NCBI RefSeq assembly: GCF_004514475.2 | Contig: NZ_MYFO02000012.1 | Span: forward strand, 1 to 64,000 | DNA: 64,000 bases | DNA from: Paenibacillus athensensis | GTDB lineage: Bacteria > Bacillota > Bacilli > Paenibacillales > NBRC-103111 | Direction of reading: 5' to 3' | Shown: piece after piece, positions 43,816 through 52,705 of the stretch | Numbering within the stretch: the first letter of the stretch is position 1 | Layout: every line of letters begins with the position of its first letter | Notes under the pieces: model-generated | Databases searched by the model: none | What the model was told of the DNA's origin: nothing | The model's input: the letters and a program-made list of their open reading frames with translations, nothing else | Translations under genes and position numbers: made by a program

Positions 43816-43845
43816 ATTATACGTGTCTGATGATAAGCATGTCAA
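43816..43845 (-). promoter_or_regulatory. Sigma-A promoter of amt
   Basis: On the minus strand TTGACA (43840-43845), 18-base spacer, TATAAT (43816-43821). Confidence 0.85.
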
Positions 43846-43852
43846 CGAATTA

Positions 43853-43869
43853 CGTAAGAATAACTAACA
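43853..43869 (-). promoter_or_regulatory. GlnR/TnrA-type box of amt
   Basis: TGTTAGTTATTCTTACG on the minus strand fits TGTNA-N7-TNACA with one mismatch (last base), 7 bp upstream of the -35 box. Confidence 0.65.
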
Positions 43870-43934
43870 TAGACAACGTTAATATTCGTGTTTATGTCAG
43901 TTCTGAGCAGAAATGCTTGAACCGCGTTTCGTCC

Positions 43935-43952
43935 CTCGGTCTGGAGACCGAG
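43935..43952. promoter_or_regulatory. Perfect 18-bp palindrome, candidate LiaR box
   Basis: CTCGGTCTGGAGACCGAG is an 8-2-8 perfect palindrome, about 100 bp upstream of liaF. The GGTCT-N2-AGACC core resembles LiaR/CesR boxes (CTAGTCT-N2-AGACTAG in Lactococcus, as I recall it). A TATAGA at 43996 could be the -10. Confidence 0.6.
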
Positions 43953-44050
43953 ATTGTCTTCAAACTTGCGTCTCTTTTCAAGGCTGCTCTCATCTTATAG
44001 ACTAAAGGTAAGCAATAAGCAGAAGCGTACATCAATTGGAGGAAACCGAT

Positions 44051-45286
44051 ATGAATCCGCACATTTTTCAAAGAGTGATCTGGGGTTTGGTGCTGATTGC
44101 GGCCGGGGTGTTCTTCATGCTAAATCAGATCGGGCTGGTCGAAATCGATCTTAGATATATCGTGACCACTTACTGGCCTGTCATTCTGATTTTTTACGGC
44201 GTGGTCGGATTCCTTTGGCAGCTGGGGATGCGCCACGGCAGCGCATTCTGGAGCCTGATGCTTAGCGGTGTCGGCACGATTTTCCTGCTGCACAATCTGG
44301 GCGTGGGCGATTGGTCGCTGGGGCAAATGTTCCAGCTGCTTGGGCCTGTAGCACTCATTCTTTTCGGTCTGAATATCATGTTCCGGCCGCGCAAGCCGGG
44401 TGCCGGTCACGGTCAGGGCCACAGCCCGGAGGAATGGCGCACGAGATTCGACGACCGCAAGGCAACCAAGGAAGCGCTGCGTCATGCGCGTCGGGAAGCG
44501 CGCGAGCAATACCGCGATGCCTGGAAACGGCAGCATCACGGCATGGGCGGCGTTCAGCCGGGTGTGCCCCCGGTGGTTCCGCCCGTCGTACCGCCAGTAG
44601 TTCCGCCGGTTCCAACGGAGCCGTCGGCGTCCGGAAAGCGCGAGTTGACCGAAGAGGAGAAGGCCGTACTCAAGGACATCCACGGCGAAATCGATTTGAA
44701 CAAATACGAGGAGCCGTGGGATGCCGGACTGCAAGTTCCGCCCCTGCCGGACCCGACGCCATCGTCACCACCGCCGCCGCCGTCCAGCGAGCCGCTGCGT
44801 CCCGAACGAGTCCGCAGACCGGACGAGCGTCATTTTCACAAACACCAGCATTATGGCAAAGACCATCATCATTACAGCGATTTTGTCAACAGCTTTGATT
44901 CGGGAGACACCATTCATCGTCATGGCTTTATCGGCGACGTACATCTTGGCAAAGAGCCTTGGGAGCTCAAGCCGTTGTTCATCTCACATTTTATCGGCGA
45001 CTCGGTGGTCGATTTGACGCGGGCCATTATCCCGCTTGGTGAAACGCGGATTCACGTGACGGCCTTTATCGGCGATGTCAAAATTCTCGTTCCCAACGGC
45101 ATGGACGTGCAGATTCGGATCTCCGCCAGCTCGTTTATCGGCGATATGAAAGTGCTGGAGCGCAGGGAGAGCGGTTTTTTCCGCACGGTACGCACGCAGA
45201 CCGCAGCTTATGAAGAAGCGGACCGCAAGCTGGTCATCACGACAAGCATGTTTATCGGCGATGTTACTATCAAAAAAATCGGATGA
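44051..45286 (+). CDS. liaF: LiaF-like membrane inhibitor of cell-envelope stress response
   Basis: The 411-residue protein has an N-terminal block of four membrane helices (DUF5668-like: VIWGLVLIAAGVFFMLNQIG ...), a long Pro/His-rich linker (about 155-275) and a C-terminal beta-rich domain with repeated FIGD motifs (FIGDVHLG, FIGDSVVD, FIGDVKILVPNGMDV, FIGDMKVL, FIGDVTI) as in LiaF. LiaF keeps the LiaS kinase off in unstressed cells. ATG 44051 follows TTGGAGGA. The stop overlaps the start region of liaS. Confidence 0.85.
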   Translation: MNPHIFQRVIWGLVLIAAGVFFMLNQIGLVEIDLRYIVTTYWPVILIFYGVVGFLWQLGMRHGSAFWSLMLSGVGTIFLLHNLGVGDWSLGQMFQLLGPVALILFGLNIMFRPRKPGAGHGQGHSPEEWRTRFDDRKATKEALRHARREAREQYRDAWKRQHHGMGGVQPGVPPVVPPVVPPVVPPVPTEPSASGKRELTEEEKAVLKDIHGEIDLNKYEEPWDAGLQVPPLPDPTPSSPPPPPSSEPLRPERVRRPDERHFHKHQHYGKDHHHYSDFVNSFDSGDTIHRHGFIGDVHLGKEPWELKPLFISHFIGDSVVDLTRAIIPLGETRIHVTAFIGDVKILVPNGMDVQIRISASSFIGDMKVLERRESGFFRTVRTQTAAYEEADRKLVITTSMFIGDVTIKKIG

Positions 45287-45294
45287 GGTCGGGT

Positions 45295-46365
45295 ATGTAT
45301 AAATTGAGTGTATTCAATATGAAATGGCAGCTGCTCGGCTATTTTTTCGCCGCGGGTTTGATTGCGATGTCCGTGCTGTTCATTGTGATTGAATATTTTC
45401 AGGTGAACGCTACGGACTGGTTGTTTCAGGCGATGCTGGTCACGATTGTGCCGATTGTCACACTCGGCGTGGGCTATGTGGCGACCAAACGCTGGCAGCG
45501 CAAGGTTGACGAGCTGCAGCTGGCGATGCTGGAGATGTCCAAAGGTAATTTTACCGGACGGATGACGATTGAGCCCGGCGATTCCTTCCTTTACCTGTTC
45601 GAGACGTTCAACCGGATGGCGCAGGCGGTGGAGGATCGCGTGCAATTGCTGCAAAAGCTCGGAGCGGCGGAAGCGCTGCGCGAGCAGGAGCTGACAGAGG
45701 CCGCGGTTATTGAGGAGCGGCGCCGTCTGGCGCGCGATTTGCACGATACGGTCAGTCAGGAGCTGTTCGCTATTCATATGGCGGCGTCCTCGCTGCCCAA
45801 AATTTTGGAGCGCAATCCCGCGGCATCGGCCGGCGTCATGGACCAACTGATTCAAATGTCGCATCATGCGCAAAAGCAAATGCGCGGATTGATCTCCCAG
45901 CTCCGCCCGATCGAGCTGAACGATGTCACGCTGCAAGAGGCTCTGGAGAAGTGGTTCCCGGAATATTGCCGGGCCAATGAGCTCCAGGGTCAGCTTCATG
46001 TCGAGCTGGATTCGGATATGTCGGAGGCGATTGAGCACCAGCTGTTTCTGATTATACAAGAGGCGATGGCCAACGTCGTCAAGCACGCTTCGGCCAAGCA
46101 GCTTGAGCTGTCGATTTACGAAACGGAGCATCAGTACATGCTTCAGCTGCAGGATAACGGGCAGGGGTTTGCCCGCAGCGACATTCCTTCGGCATCGCAC
46201 GGGCTTTCGACGATGCGCGAACGGGCGCAGAAGCTTGGCGGCGATGTGAACATCATCAGCCGGCCAGGCGCCGGCACGCGCGTGCAGGTGCAAATTCCGA
46301 AATTTACCGCGACAGAGCGGATTTCCCCCGATTCCCAAACGAGAGAGGACGAATCTGATGAGTGA
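45295..46365 (+). CDS. liaS: LiaS-like sensor histidine kinase
   Basis: The 356-residue NarX/DesK-type kinase has two N-terminal membrane helices with a short extracellular loop, a HAMP-like segment, HisKA_3 with EERRRLARDLHDTVSQELF (His about residue 147) and an HATPase part with DNGQGF and GLSTMRERAQKLGG. It senses envelope stress together with LiaF. GTG/ATG choice: ATG 45295 is 6 bases after GAGGT; ATG 45283 has no site but forms an overlap with the liaF stop. The gene overlaps liaR by 8 bases. Confidence 0.88.
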   Translation: MYKLSVFNMKWQLLGYFFAAGLIAMSVLFIVIEYFQVNATDWLFQAMLVTIVPIVTLGVGYVATKRWQRKVDELQLAMLEMSKGNFTGRMTIEPGDSFLYLFETFNRMAQAVEDRVQLLQKLGAAEALREQELTEAAVIEERRRLARDLHDTVSQELFAIHMAASSLPKILERNPAASAGVMDQLIQMSHHAQKQMRGLISQLRPIELNDVTLQEALEKWFPEYCRANELQGQLHVELDSDMSEAIEHQLFLIIQEAMANVVKHASAKQLELSIYETEHQYMLQLQDNGQGFARSDIPSASHGLSTMRERAQKLGGDVNIISRPGAGTRVQVQIPKFTATERISPDSQTREDESDE

Positions 46366-47023
46366 CATTTCGATCATGATTGTAGATGATCACGATATGG
46401 TGCGCACAGGACTGCGCACTTATATTTCGCTGGAGCCCGATCTTGTGGTGGTGGCGGAAGCAGCCAACGGCAAGCAGGCTTTGGACGTATTGGCGAGCAA
46501 GCCGCCCGAGGATTTACCCGATATTGTGCTGATGGATTTAATGATGCCGATTATGAACGGCATTGAAGCGACGCAGGCGATCGCGCAGAAATATCCGGGC
46601 ATCAAAATCATTATGCTGACCAGCTTTCTGGAGGAAGCGAAGGTCGTGGAAGCGGTGGAATCCGGCGTAACGGGCTATATGCTCAAAACGGTGTCCTCCG
46701 ACCAGCTGATCCATGCCGTACGCAGTGCCTATGAGGGCATGCCGGTGATGACCTCGGAGGTTTCATTGGCGCTGGCGCGCGGGCTGCGGCAGCGGACCGC
46801 CCATCATGAGGAAGAAGATGCACTGACGCTGCGGGAAAAGGAAGTGCTGATGCTGATTGCTGAGGGCAAAAGCAACAAGGAAATTTCCGAGGAGCTGTTT
46901 ATCAGCATCAAGACTGTCAAGACGCACGTCAGCAACCTGCTGATGAAATGCGAGCTGGACGACCGCACGCAGCTGGCCATCTACGCCCATCGCAAGGGCT
47001 GGGTGGAGAAATCCGCCAACTGA
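46358..47023 (+). CDS. liaR: LiaR-like response regulator (NarL/FixJ family)
   Basis: The 221-residue protein has a receiver (phospho-acceptor Asp60 in VLMDLMMP, conserved Lys in YMLKTVSS) and a LuxR-type HTH (LTLREKEVLMLIAEGKSNKEI ... TVKTHVSNLLMKCEL split here as LTLREKEVLMLIAEG and TVKTHVSNLL). It should be phosphorylated by the kinase just upstream. The palindrome at 43935 is the likely operator for this operon. No liaIH genes are in the window. Confidence 0.9.
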   Translation: MSDISIMIVDDHDMVRTGLRTYISLEPDLVVVAEAANGKQALDVLASKPPEDLPDIVLMDLMMPIMNGIEATQAIAQKYPGIKIIMLTSFLEEAKVVEAVESGVTGYMLKTVSSDQLIHAVRSAYEGMPVMTSEVSLALARGLRQRTAHHEEEDALTLREKEVLMLIAEGKSNKEISEELFISIKTVKTHVSNLLMKCELDDRTQLAIYAHRKGWVEKSAN

Positions 47024-47102
47024 CACATAAAAGCGGCCGTTTTCGCGCATGCTACCCCCTAGAGCCGCAAGAGGCTTAACTAGAGGCAAGGAGTGGCGGA
47101 AG

Positions 47103-47516
47103 ATGCAGATTTTATCATCGAAGCTCGATCAGATTCAGGAATCGTTCGACAGTGTGCGCGACAAGCTGCACGAGCATGAATTTGCACTGGGCGGCGGCTG
47201 GGAATACGATCACGGTTACTTTGACAAATATTTGGATGAAGCGCATAAGGTATGGCTGCGCATCCCGTTTGAAGTCGTCGACGGGCGGATTGAAGGCGAC
47301 ACCGCGTCGACCGATGCGCTGGTCAAGCTCGGCACGCCGTTTGTGCTCAAGCACATCTACAACGAGGGGCTTGATGTTGAAGCGGAAGCCGAGACGATGG
47401 GCGCGATGCTTGATCAGTTCCAAACCCCGCTGGACCCCGATGCGGCGATCGAGGACAAGTGGGTGAAGGAAGCGAAGGACGTTTTGCAGGAAGTGGAGAC
47501 GGGCTGGGTGCATTAG
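47103..47516 (+). CDS. YugN-like protein
   Basis: The 137-residue protein matches the YugN family (FALGGGWEYDHGYFDKYLDE, VWLRIPFEVVDGRI ... TPFVLKHIYNEGLD). The family has no known activity. ATG 47103 follows AGGAGTGGCGGA; the frame also opens at 47049 but without a ribosome site. It lies 79 bp after liaR and may be a separate transcript. Confidence 0.82.
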   Translation: MQILSSKLDQIQESFDSVRDKLHEHEFALGGGWEYDHGYFDKYLDEAHKVWLRIPFEVVDGRIEGDTASTDALVKLGTPFVLKHIYNEGLDVEAEAETMGAMLDQFQTPLDPDAAIEDKWVKEAKDVLQEVETGWVH

Positions 47517-47542
47517 GCTGCGAGGCGCGAAAGCGAAGCAAG

Positions 47543-47563
47543 GCTGCGCACGCAGCTTTTTTC
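47543..47563 (+). terminator. Terminator after the yugN-like gene
   Basis: GCTGC/GCAGC around GCAC, then TTTTTT. Confidence 0.7.
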
Positions 47564-47602
47564 CTTGTTTATAGGCGTTTTTTTACCTCCCTTTTATTGT
47601 TT

Positions 47603-47622
47603 TTTAAGGTTCGTTTAAGGTT
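47603..47622 (+). promoter_or_regulatory. 11-bp-period direct repeat upstream of htrA
   Basis: TTTAAGGTT occurs at 47603-47611 and again at 47614-47622, one helical turn apart, a spacing typical of OmpR/PhoB-type response-regulator dimers. It lies 108 bp before the htrA start. Confidence 0.55.
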
Positions 47623-47729
47623 GCGGGTGCATGATAGATCCATAGACAGCAAGGCATACACAACCTACTTACTACTATCCAGCTATCATGCGCTTGTTAC
47701 ATTATTGACGAATCCGGGAGGGTAAGATC

Positions 47730-49331
47730 ATGGAAGACAACAACAAAAAAGACTACAGCGACTTTTTCAAGCCGCAGCAAGAGCCGCAAGGGGAGCAAGA
47801 GCGCCAGCCAGAAACGAATCAGGAGCGTCCTTCCTACTACTACTCATACGGTCCTTATAAATCGGCTTTCGGCGACCAGCAGCATCAGCAGCCAGAGCCG
47901 GAAAGCGGAACAACCTCGGTTACGAGCTCGACGGGAACCTCAAGCGTGGAGGTAACGCCGCCCAAGACGCTGCGTCCGTTCAGCTATCAGGGCGAAAATG
48001 TCGGCGGCGGTCAGGTGCCGCCCGGTCCGTGGGAGCCGGCCAAGCGGCGTTCATCCGCGAAGAGCATCTTCGCTTCGTTCCTCGCCGGCGCGCTTGTGGT
48101 CAGCAGCCTGATGTTTGCTGCCGACAAGATGAACCTGTTCACCGGCCACGAGCCGCTGAGCGCAGCGGCTGCTACTGCAGGTGCGGGACAGACGGCCTCT
48201 GGCAGCGGCGGTACGGGGGGCGACGTCAAAACGGCAGCGCTCGATGTGGTCCGGCCGAATAATATCGCGCAAATCGCGCAAAACGCCGGCCCGGCCATCG
48301 TCAAGGTCGAATCGTTCGTGAAGAAGAAATCGGTCAGCCGCAGCGGAGGCAACTCCTTGTTCAACGATCCGTTTTTCCGCCAATTTTTCGGCGACGACTA
48401 TTTCGGCAATCAGCCGGACCAGCAGCAGGATAACAACGATTCCTCCGGTGAGCTGCAAGCGGCCGGAATGGGTACGGGTTTCATTTTTGAAAAATCCGGT
48501 TATATTTTAACGAATGAGCACGTAGTGGACGGCGCCGACGAAATCCACATCACGGTCCAAGGCTACGACAAACCGTTCGTTGCCAAGCTGCTCGGCAACA
48601 GCTACGATCTGGATCTGGCCGCGCTGAAAATCGACGGCGACAAGGATTTCCCAATCCTGCCGCTCGGCAAAGCCGAAGACGTCAACGTCGGCGATTGGGT
48701 CGTGGCCATCGGCAACCCGTACGGCTTTGATCATACGGTTACGGTAGGCGTATTGAGCGCCAAGGAGCGCCCGATTACGATTCCGGACGAGAAGGGCACG
48801 CGCGAATACAAGCACTTGCTGCAAACGGACGCGTCGATTAACCCCGGCAATTCCGGCGGACCGCTGCTGAACCTGAACGGCGAAGTCATCGGCATCAACA
48901 CAGCAGTCAGCGCGCAGGCGCAGGGCATCGGCTTTGCGATTCCGACCAGCACGATTTCTTCGGTCCTCGACAACCTCAAGAATAATGTCAAAATTCCTAA
49001 GGATCCCACTCCGTACATCGGCGTAGGTTTGCAGGATATCGGCAAAGATTGGCTTGGCGAGCTGAAGCTGGATAGCACAGACGGCGCATTGGTCGGCAGC
49101 GTGGAGCGCAAAAGCCCGGCTTTCAAAGCAGGCATTCGCCCGTACGACGTGGTTGTGGACATCAACGGCACGAAGGTGAAGAACACGCAAGAGCTCATTA
49201 CCAAAATTCAAGCGACCAAAGTAGGGGACAAAGTGACGCTGGGCGTCATCCGCGACGGCAAACGACTGGAGATCGTCGTAGAGGTCGGCGACAAGAACAC
49301 CCTGCTTGAACAGCAGCAGCAAGCGGAGTAA
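47730..49331 (+). CDS. htrA: HtrA/DegP-like serine protease with PDZ domain
   Basis: The 533-residue protein has a long Gln/Pro/Ser-rich N-terminus, one membrane helix (about 113-130: ASFLAGALVVSSLMFAA), a trypsin-like protease domain with the triad His (LTNEHVVDGADE, about 264), Asp (DLDLAALKID, about 295) and Ser (GNSGGPL, about 374), and a C-terminal PDZ domain (about 430-525). It should degrade or hold misfolded secreted proteins on the outer face of the membrane. AGGGTAAG precedes the ATG. It is followed by a response regulator and kinase. Confidence 0.92.
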   Translation: MEDNNKKDYSDFFKPQQEPQGEQERQPETNQERPSYYYSYGPYKSAFGDQQHQQPEPESGTTSVTSSTGTSSVEVTPPKTLRPFSYQGENVGGGQVPPGPWEPAKRRSSAKSIFASFLAGALVVSSLMFAADKMNLFTGHEPLSAAAATAGAGQTASGSGGTGGDVKTAALDVVRPNNIAQIAQNAGPAIVKVESFVKKKSVSRSGGNSLFNDPFFRQFFGDDYFGNQPDQQQDNNDSSGELQAAGMGTGFIFEKSGYILTNEHVVDGADEIHITVQGYDKPFVAKLLGNSYDLDLAALKIDGDKDFPILPLGKAEDVNVGDWVVAIGNPYGFDHTVTVGVLSAKERPITIPDEKGTREYKHLLQTDASINPGNSGGPLLNLNGEVIGINTAVSAQAQGIGFAIPTSTISSVLDNLKNNVKIPKDPTPYIGVGLQDIGKDWLGELKLDSTDGALVGSVERKSPAFKAGIRPYDVVVDINGTKVKNTQELITKIQATKVGDKVTLGVIRDGKRLEIVVEVGDKNTLLEQQQQAE

Positions 49332-49383
49332 TCCGCAACTTAGAGAGAGAGCGATAAAGGTTAGATGCGATCCGTCAAATCGG

Positions 49384-49430
49384 AGAAGGGGAGTTCGCGG
49401 CCGCCGGCTTGCGGGCTCCTCTTCTTTTTG
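49384..49430 (+). terminator. Terminator of htrA
   Basis: AGAAGGGGAG pairs with CTCCTCTTCT (one G-U) around a 22-base loop, then TTTTG. Confidence 0.75.
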
Positions 49431-49488
49431 CGTAGGCGCATTTGGTACAATAAGGTAGAGTGCGAAACGGAAAGGCGGTTCAGAAACA

Positions 49489-50178
49489 ATGAGAGAAAAA
49501 GTACTGGTAGTAGACGACGACGATAAAATTACGTCCATGCTGCGGCGCGGACTGGCCTTTGAAGGATATTCCGTCACGACGGCGAGCAACGGCATGGACG
49601 GTCTTCGGCAAATGCTGGAGGAGGACCCCGATCTGCTGATCCTGGATGTTATGATGCCGCAAATCGACGGCTGGGAAGTGGTGCGGCGGATCCGCGAGGG
49701 CGGCAGCGAGGTGCCGATTCTGATGCTGACAGCCAAGGATGAAGTGAGCGACCGCGTCAAGGGGCTGGACCTGGGCGCCGACGATTATCTGGTCAAGCCG
49801 TTTGCGCTGGAGGAGCTGCTGGCCCGGGTGCGCGTGCTGCTGCGGCGGCGGACGGAACGGCAGGAGCAGGCTACGAACCGACTCGGCTACGAGGATATCT
49901 TGATGGATCTGGATACGCGCGAGGTGTTCCGCGAAGGCAAGCAGGTGGAGCTGACGACGAAGGAGTTCGAGCTGCTGCATTTGTTTTTGCTGAACCCCAA
50001 GCGGGTACTGTCGCGCGATTTGATTATGGAAAAAATCTGGGGCTACGATTACAGCGGCGAATCGAATGTGCTGGAGGTCTACATTGCGCTTTTGCGGCAA
50101 AAAACCGAGGAGCACGGTCACAAGCGTATCATTCAGACGGTCCGTGGGGCCGGGTATGTGTTGAGAGGAGAGAATTGA
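49489..50178 (+). CDS. OmpR/PhoB-family response regulator
   Basis: The 229-residue protein has a receiver (acidic patch DDDD at 9-12, phospho-acceptor Asp53 in LLILDVMMP, Lys in LVKPF) and a C-terminal winged helix (LTTKEFELLHLFLLNPKRVLS, TVRGAGYVLRG). It lies between htrA and a kinase, as cssR does beside htrB in B. subtilis and mprA near pepD in Mycobacterium. The direct repeat upstream of htrA is a plausible target. The start has AAAGGCGG upstream. Confidence 0.9.
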   Translation: MREKVLVVDDDDKITSMLRRGLAFEGYSVTTASNGMDGLRQMLEEDPDLLILDVMMPQIDGWEVVRRIREGGSEVPILMLTAKDEVSDRVKGLDLGADDYLVKPFALEELLARVRVLLRRRTERQEQATNRLGYEDILMDLDTREVFREGKQVELTTKEFELLHLFLLNPKRVLSRDLIMEKIWGYDYSGESNVLEVYIALLRQKTEEHGHKRIIQTVRGAGYVLRGEN

Positions 50179-50179
50179 C

Positions 50180-51658
50180 ATGTCGCTCCGCCTCAGACTG
50201 ACATTGTGGTATTCGGGCATCCTGGCGGTGACGCTGCTGCTGTTCGGCATCGGCTTGTACTTTTTTCTCAACTACTTTCTATACAACGATGTGCGCAGCG
50301 ACTTGAAGCGGGAAGCGGAGACGACCTATTCGCGCGTGCAAAAAAACCTCGGCTTGTCGCTCAAGGGGCTGGTGCTGGATCTGGAGCTGGAAAGCCGCGA
50401 TTTCTATTCGACCAATACGTTCCTGCAGCTTTATAACGTGCAGCTCCGAACAGTCAACCGCTCGGCGAATTTGCAGTACTACGATGTCAAGCTGCCGGTT
50501 ACGAAGGATACGCTGGACAAGCTGCAGCAATCCAGCACCTATTTTGAGAAGGCGCGTGTCGCCGGTCAGGATCTGCTGATTTATCACATCGGTATTTACG
50601 GCGATTTGAACGGGCCCAAGCAGCTGCTCGGCGTGCTGCAGGCGGCCAAGCCGATTAGCCAATATGAGCAATTTCTGGATCGGCTCCAATACGTGCTGGC
50701 GCTGCTGGCCTTGGTGACGATCGTCATTGCCGCTTCGCTCGGCTGGTTTCTGGCGCGCAAGGCGCTCATGCCAATCGACCAGGTGATCGAAGCGGCCAAT
50801 CAGATTGAAAGCGGCCACGATCTGGAGAAGCGGATTTTGTATGACGGGCCGCGCGACGAAATCGGCCGGCTCACCGACACCATTAACGGCATGCTGTCGC
50901 GGATCCAGGTGATTTACTCCGAGCTGGAGGAGGCGTACAGGGCGCAGCGGCGGTTCGTATCCGACGCTTCGCACGAGCTGCGCACGCCGCTGACGACGAT
51001 TCGCGGCAATGTGGACCTGTTGGAGAAGATGTGGCGCCGGACTTCAGACCAGACACAGCTGGCCGATCCGCAGCAGATGGAGCTGTCGCTGGAGGCGATG
51101 CGCGATATCGCGAGCGAATCGCAGCGGATGAGCCGGCTCGTCAATGACCTGCTGGCTTTGGCGCGGGCCGATGCCGGCATTCAGATGGAGAAGACGCGGC
51201 TTGAAGCCCGCCCGCTCGTCGAAGACGTGGCGCGCAAGGCGCAGCTGCTGCCGCATGCCGCCGACTGGATCGTCGGCGATTTGAGCGCATTGGATGACGC
51301 CGTCATTGCCGGTAATCGCGATTATTTGCAGCAGCTGCTGTTTATTTTTATCGAGAATGCGTTCAAATACACGCCGGAGGGCTATGTGAAGCTGGATGCG
51401 CTGCGCACGGAGGATCAGATCGGACTGCGAATTGCCGATTCGGGCATCGGGATGGAGAAGGAGGAGATTCCGCATATTTTCGATCGCTTCTATCGGGCGG
51501 ACGTGTCGCGTGGCAAAACGGCCGGCACGGGACTAGGCCTTTCAATTGCTAAATGGATCATCGATGAACACGGCGGCTCGATCGAGGTGACGACGCGCAA
51601 GGATGAAGGCAGCACCTTTGTCGTGTGGATTCCCGCCAGCTTTCCTGTATCCGTCTAA
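50180..51658 (+). CDS. HAMP sensor histidine kinase
   Basis: The 492-residue kinase has an N-terminal membrane helix, an extracellular sensor part of about 140 residues, a second helix (about 170-190), HAMP, HisKA (SDASHELRTPLTTIRG; His about 263), and HATPase with N (IENAFKYTPEG), G1 (IADSGIGM), F (FDRFYR) and G2 (GTGLGLSI). It starts one base after the regulator's stop. The extracellular part has no recognised sensor fold. It is the obvious partner of the regulator. Confidence 0.9.
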   Translation: MSLRLRLTLWYSGILAVTLLLFGIGLYFFLNYFLYNDVRSDLKREAETTYSRVQKNLGLSLKGLVLDLELESRDFYSTNTFLQLYNVQLRTVNRSANLQYYDVKLPVTKDTLDKLQQSSTYFEKARVAGQDLLIYHIGIYGDLNGPKQLLGVLQAAKPISQYEQFLDRLQYVLALLALVTIVIAASLGWFLARKALMPIDQVIEAANQIESGHDLEKRILYDGPRDEIGRLTDTINGMLSRIQVIYSELEEAYRAQRRFVSDASHELRTPLTTIRGNVDLLEKMWRRTSDQTQLADPQQMELSLEAMRDIASESQRMSRLVNDLLALARADAGIQMEKTRLEARPLVEDVARKAQLLPHAADWIVGDLSALDDAVIAGNRDYLQQLLFIFIENAFKYTPEGYVKLDALRTEDQIGLRIADSGIGMEKEEIPHIFDRFYRADVSRGKTAGTGLGLSIAKWIIDEHGGSIEVTTRKDEGSTFVVWIPASFPVSV

Positions 51659-51715
51659 TTCGCTATAATAAAAAGAAAACGGCTGCTGTAGTAGGCGGAT
51701 CGGAGTGTACCCAGC

Positions 51716-52672
51716 ATGGAAGTGATCAAAATATCGCCGCGCGGCTACTGCTATGGCGTAGTCGACGCGATGGCGCTGGCGGCGGAAGCTGCCCGCAATC
51801 TGAATTTACCGAGACCGGTCTATATTTTGGGCATGATCGTGCATAATGCGCACGTAACGGAGTTTTTTAACGAAGAGGGCATTATTACGCTGGACGGCGA
51901 GAACCGTCTGGAAATTTTGGAGCAGGTGGAGAAGGGGACTGTGATTTTTACCGCGCATGGCGTATCGCCCGAGGTGCGCCGCAGGGCGCGTGAAAAGGGG
52001 CTGACCGTGGTCGATGCGACGTGTCCCGACGTGACGAAGACGCATGTTTTGATTCGTGAGAAGGTCGCCGAGGGCTACGAGGTCATTTATATCGGCAAAA
52101 AAGGTCATCCCGAGCCGGAGGGCGCCGTTGGCGTTGCGCCGGGGCGCGTGCATCTGATCGAGCGTCTGGAAGAAGCGGACCAGCTGGAGCTGACTGCCGA
52201 GCGCATCCTCATCACCAATCAGACGACGATGAGCCAATGGGATATCAAGCACATTATGAACCGGCTGCTGGAGCGGTTTCCGCGCGCCGAAATTCATAAC
52301 GAGATTTGTCTGGCGACGCAGGTGCGCCAAGAGGCTGTCGCCGAGCAGGCCAAGCAGGCCGAGCTGGTCATCGTCGTGGGCGATCCTAAGAGCAACAATT
52401 CCAATCGTTTGGCTCAGGTATCGGAGGAAATTGCCGGCGTTAAGGCGTACCGCATTGCCGATATTACCGAGCTGGACCGCGCATGGCTGGAGGGAATTTC
52501 CAAGGTGGCGGTAACTTCGGGCGCTTCGACGCCAACGCCGATTACCAAAGAGGTCATTCATTATCTGGAAGCGTACGATCCGAAAGATGAAACCACTTGG
52601 GAAGTTAAACGTAGTATTAATATGAAGAAGCTGATTCCTGCCGCCAAGACGAAGAACGTGAGCAACGAATAG
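51716..52672 (+). CDS. ispH: 4-hydroxy-3-methylbut-2-enyl diphosphate reductase
   Basis: The 318-residue IspH has the three conserved cysteines of the iron-sulphur cluster ([23 protein letters not shown]) and the family motifs [16 protein letters not shown] and SNNSNRL. It makes isopentenyl and dimethylallyl diphosphate in the last step of the MEP pathway. The ATG at 51716 lacks a very strong ribosome site (AGTGTACCC). It is followed by a DUF2062 gene 33 bp on. Confidence 0.93.
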   Translation: MEVIKISPRGYCYGVVDAMALAAEAARNLNLPRPVYILGMIVHNAHVTEFFNEEGIITLDGENRLEILEQVEKGTVIFTAHGVSPEVRRRAREKGLTVVDATCPDVTKTHVLIREKVAEGYEVIYIGKKGHPEPEGAVGVAPGRVHLIERLEEADQLELTAERILITNQTTMSQWDIKHIMNRLLERFPRAEIHNEICLATQVRQEAVAEQAKQAELVIVVGDPKSNNSNRLAQVSEEIAGVKAYRIADITELDRAWLEGISKVAVTSGASTPTPITKEVIHYLEAYDPKDETTWEVKRSINMKKLIPAAKTKNVSNE

Positions 52673-52705
52673 CTTTTTTATTCCAATCCGATAGGGATGA
52701 GCAGT

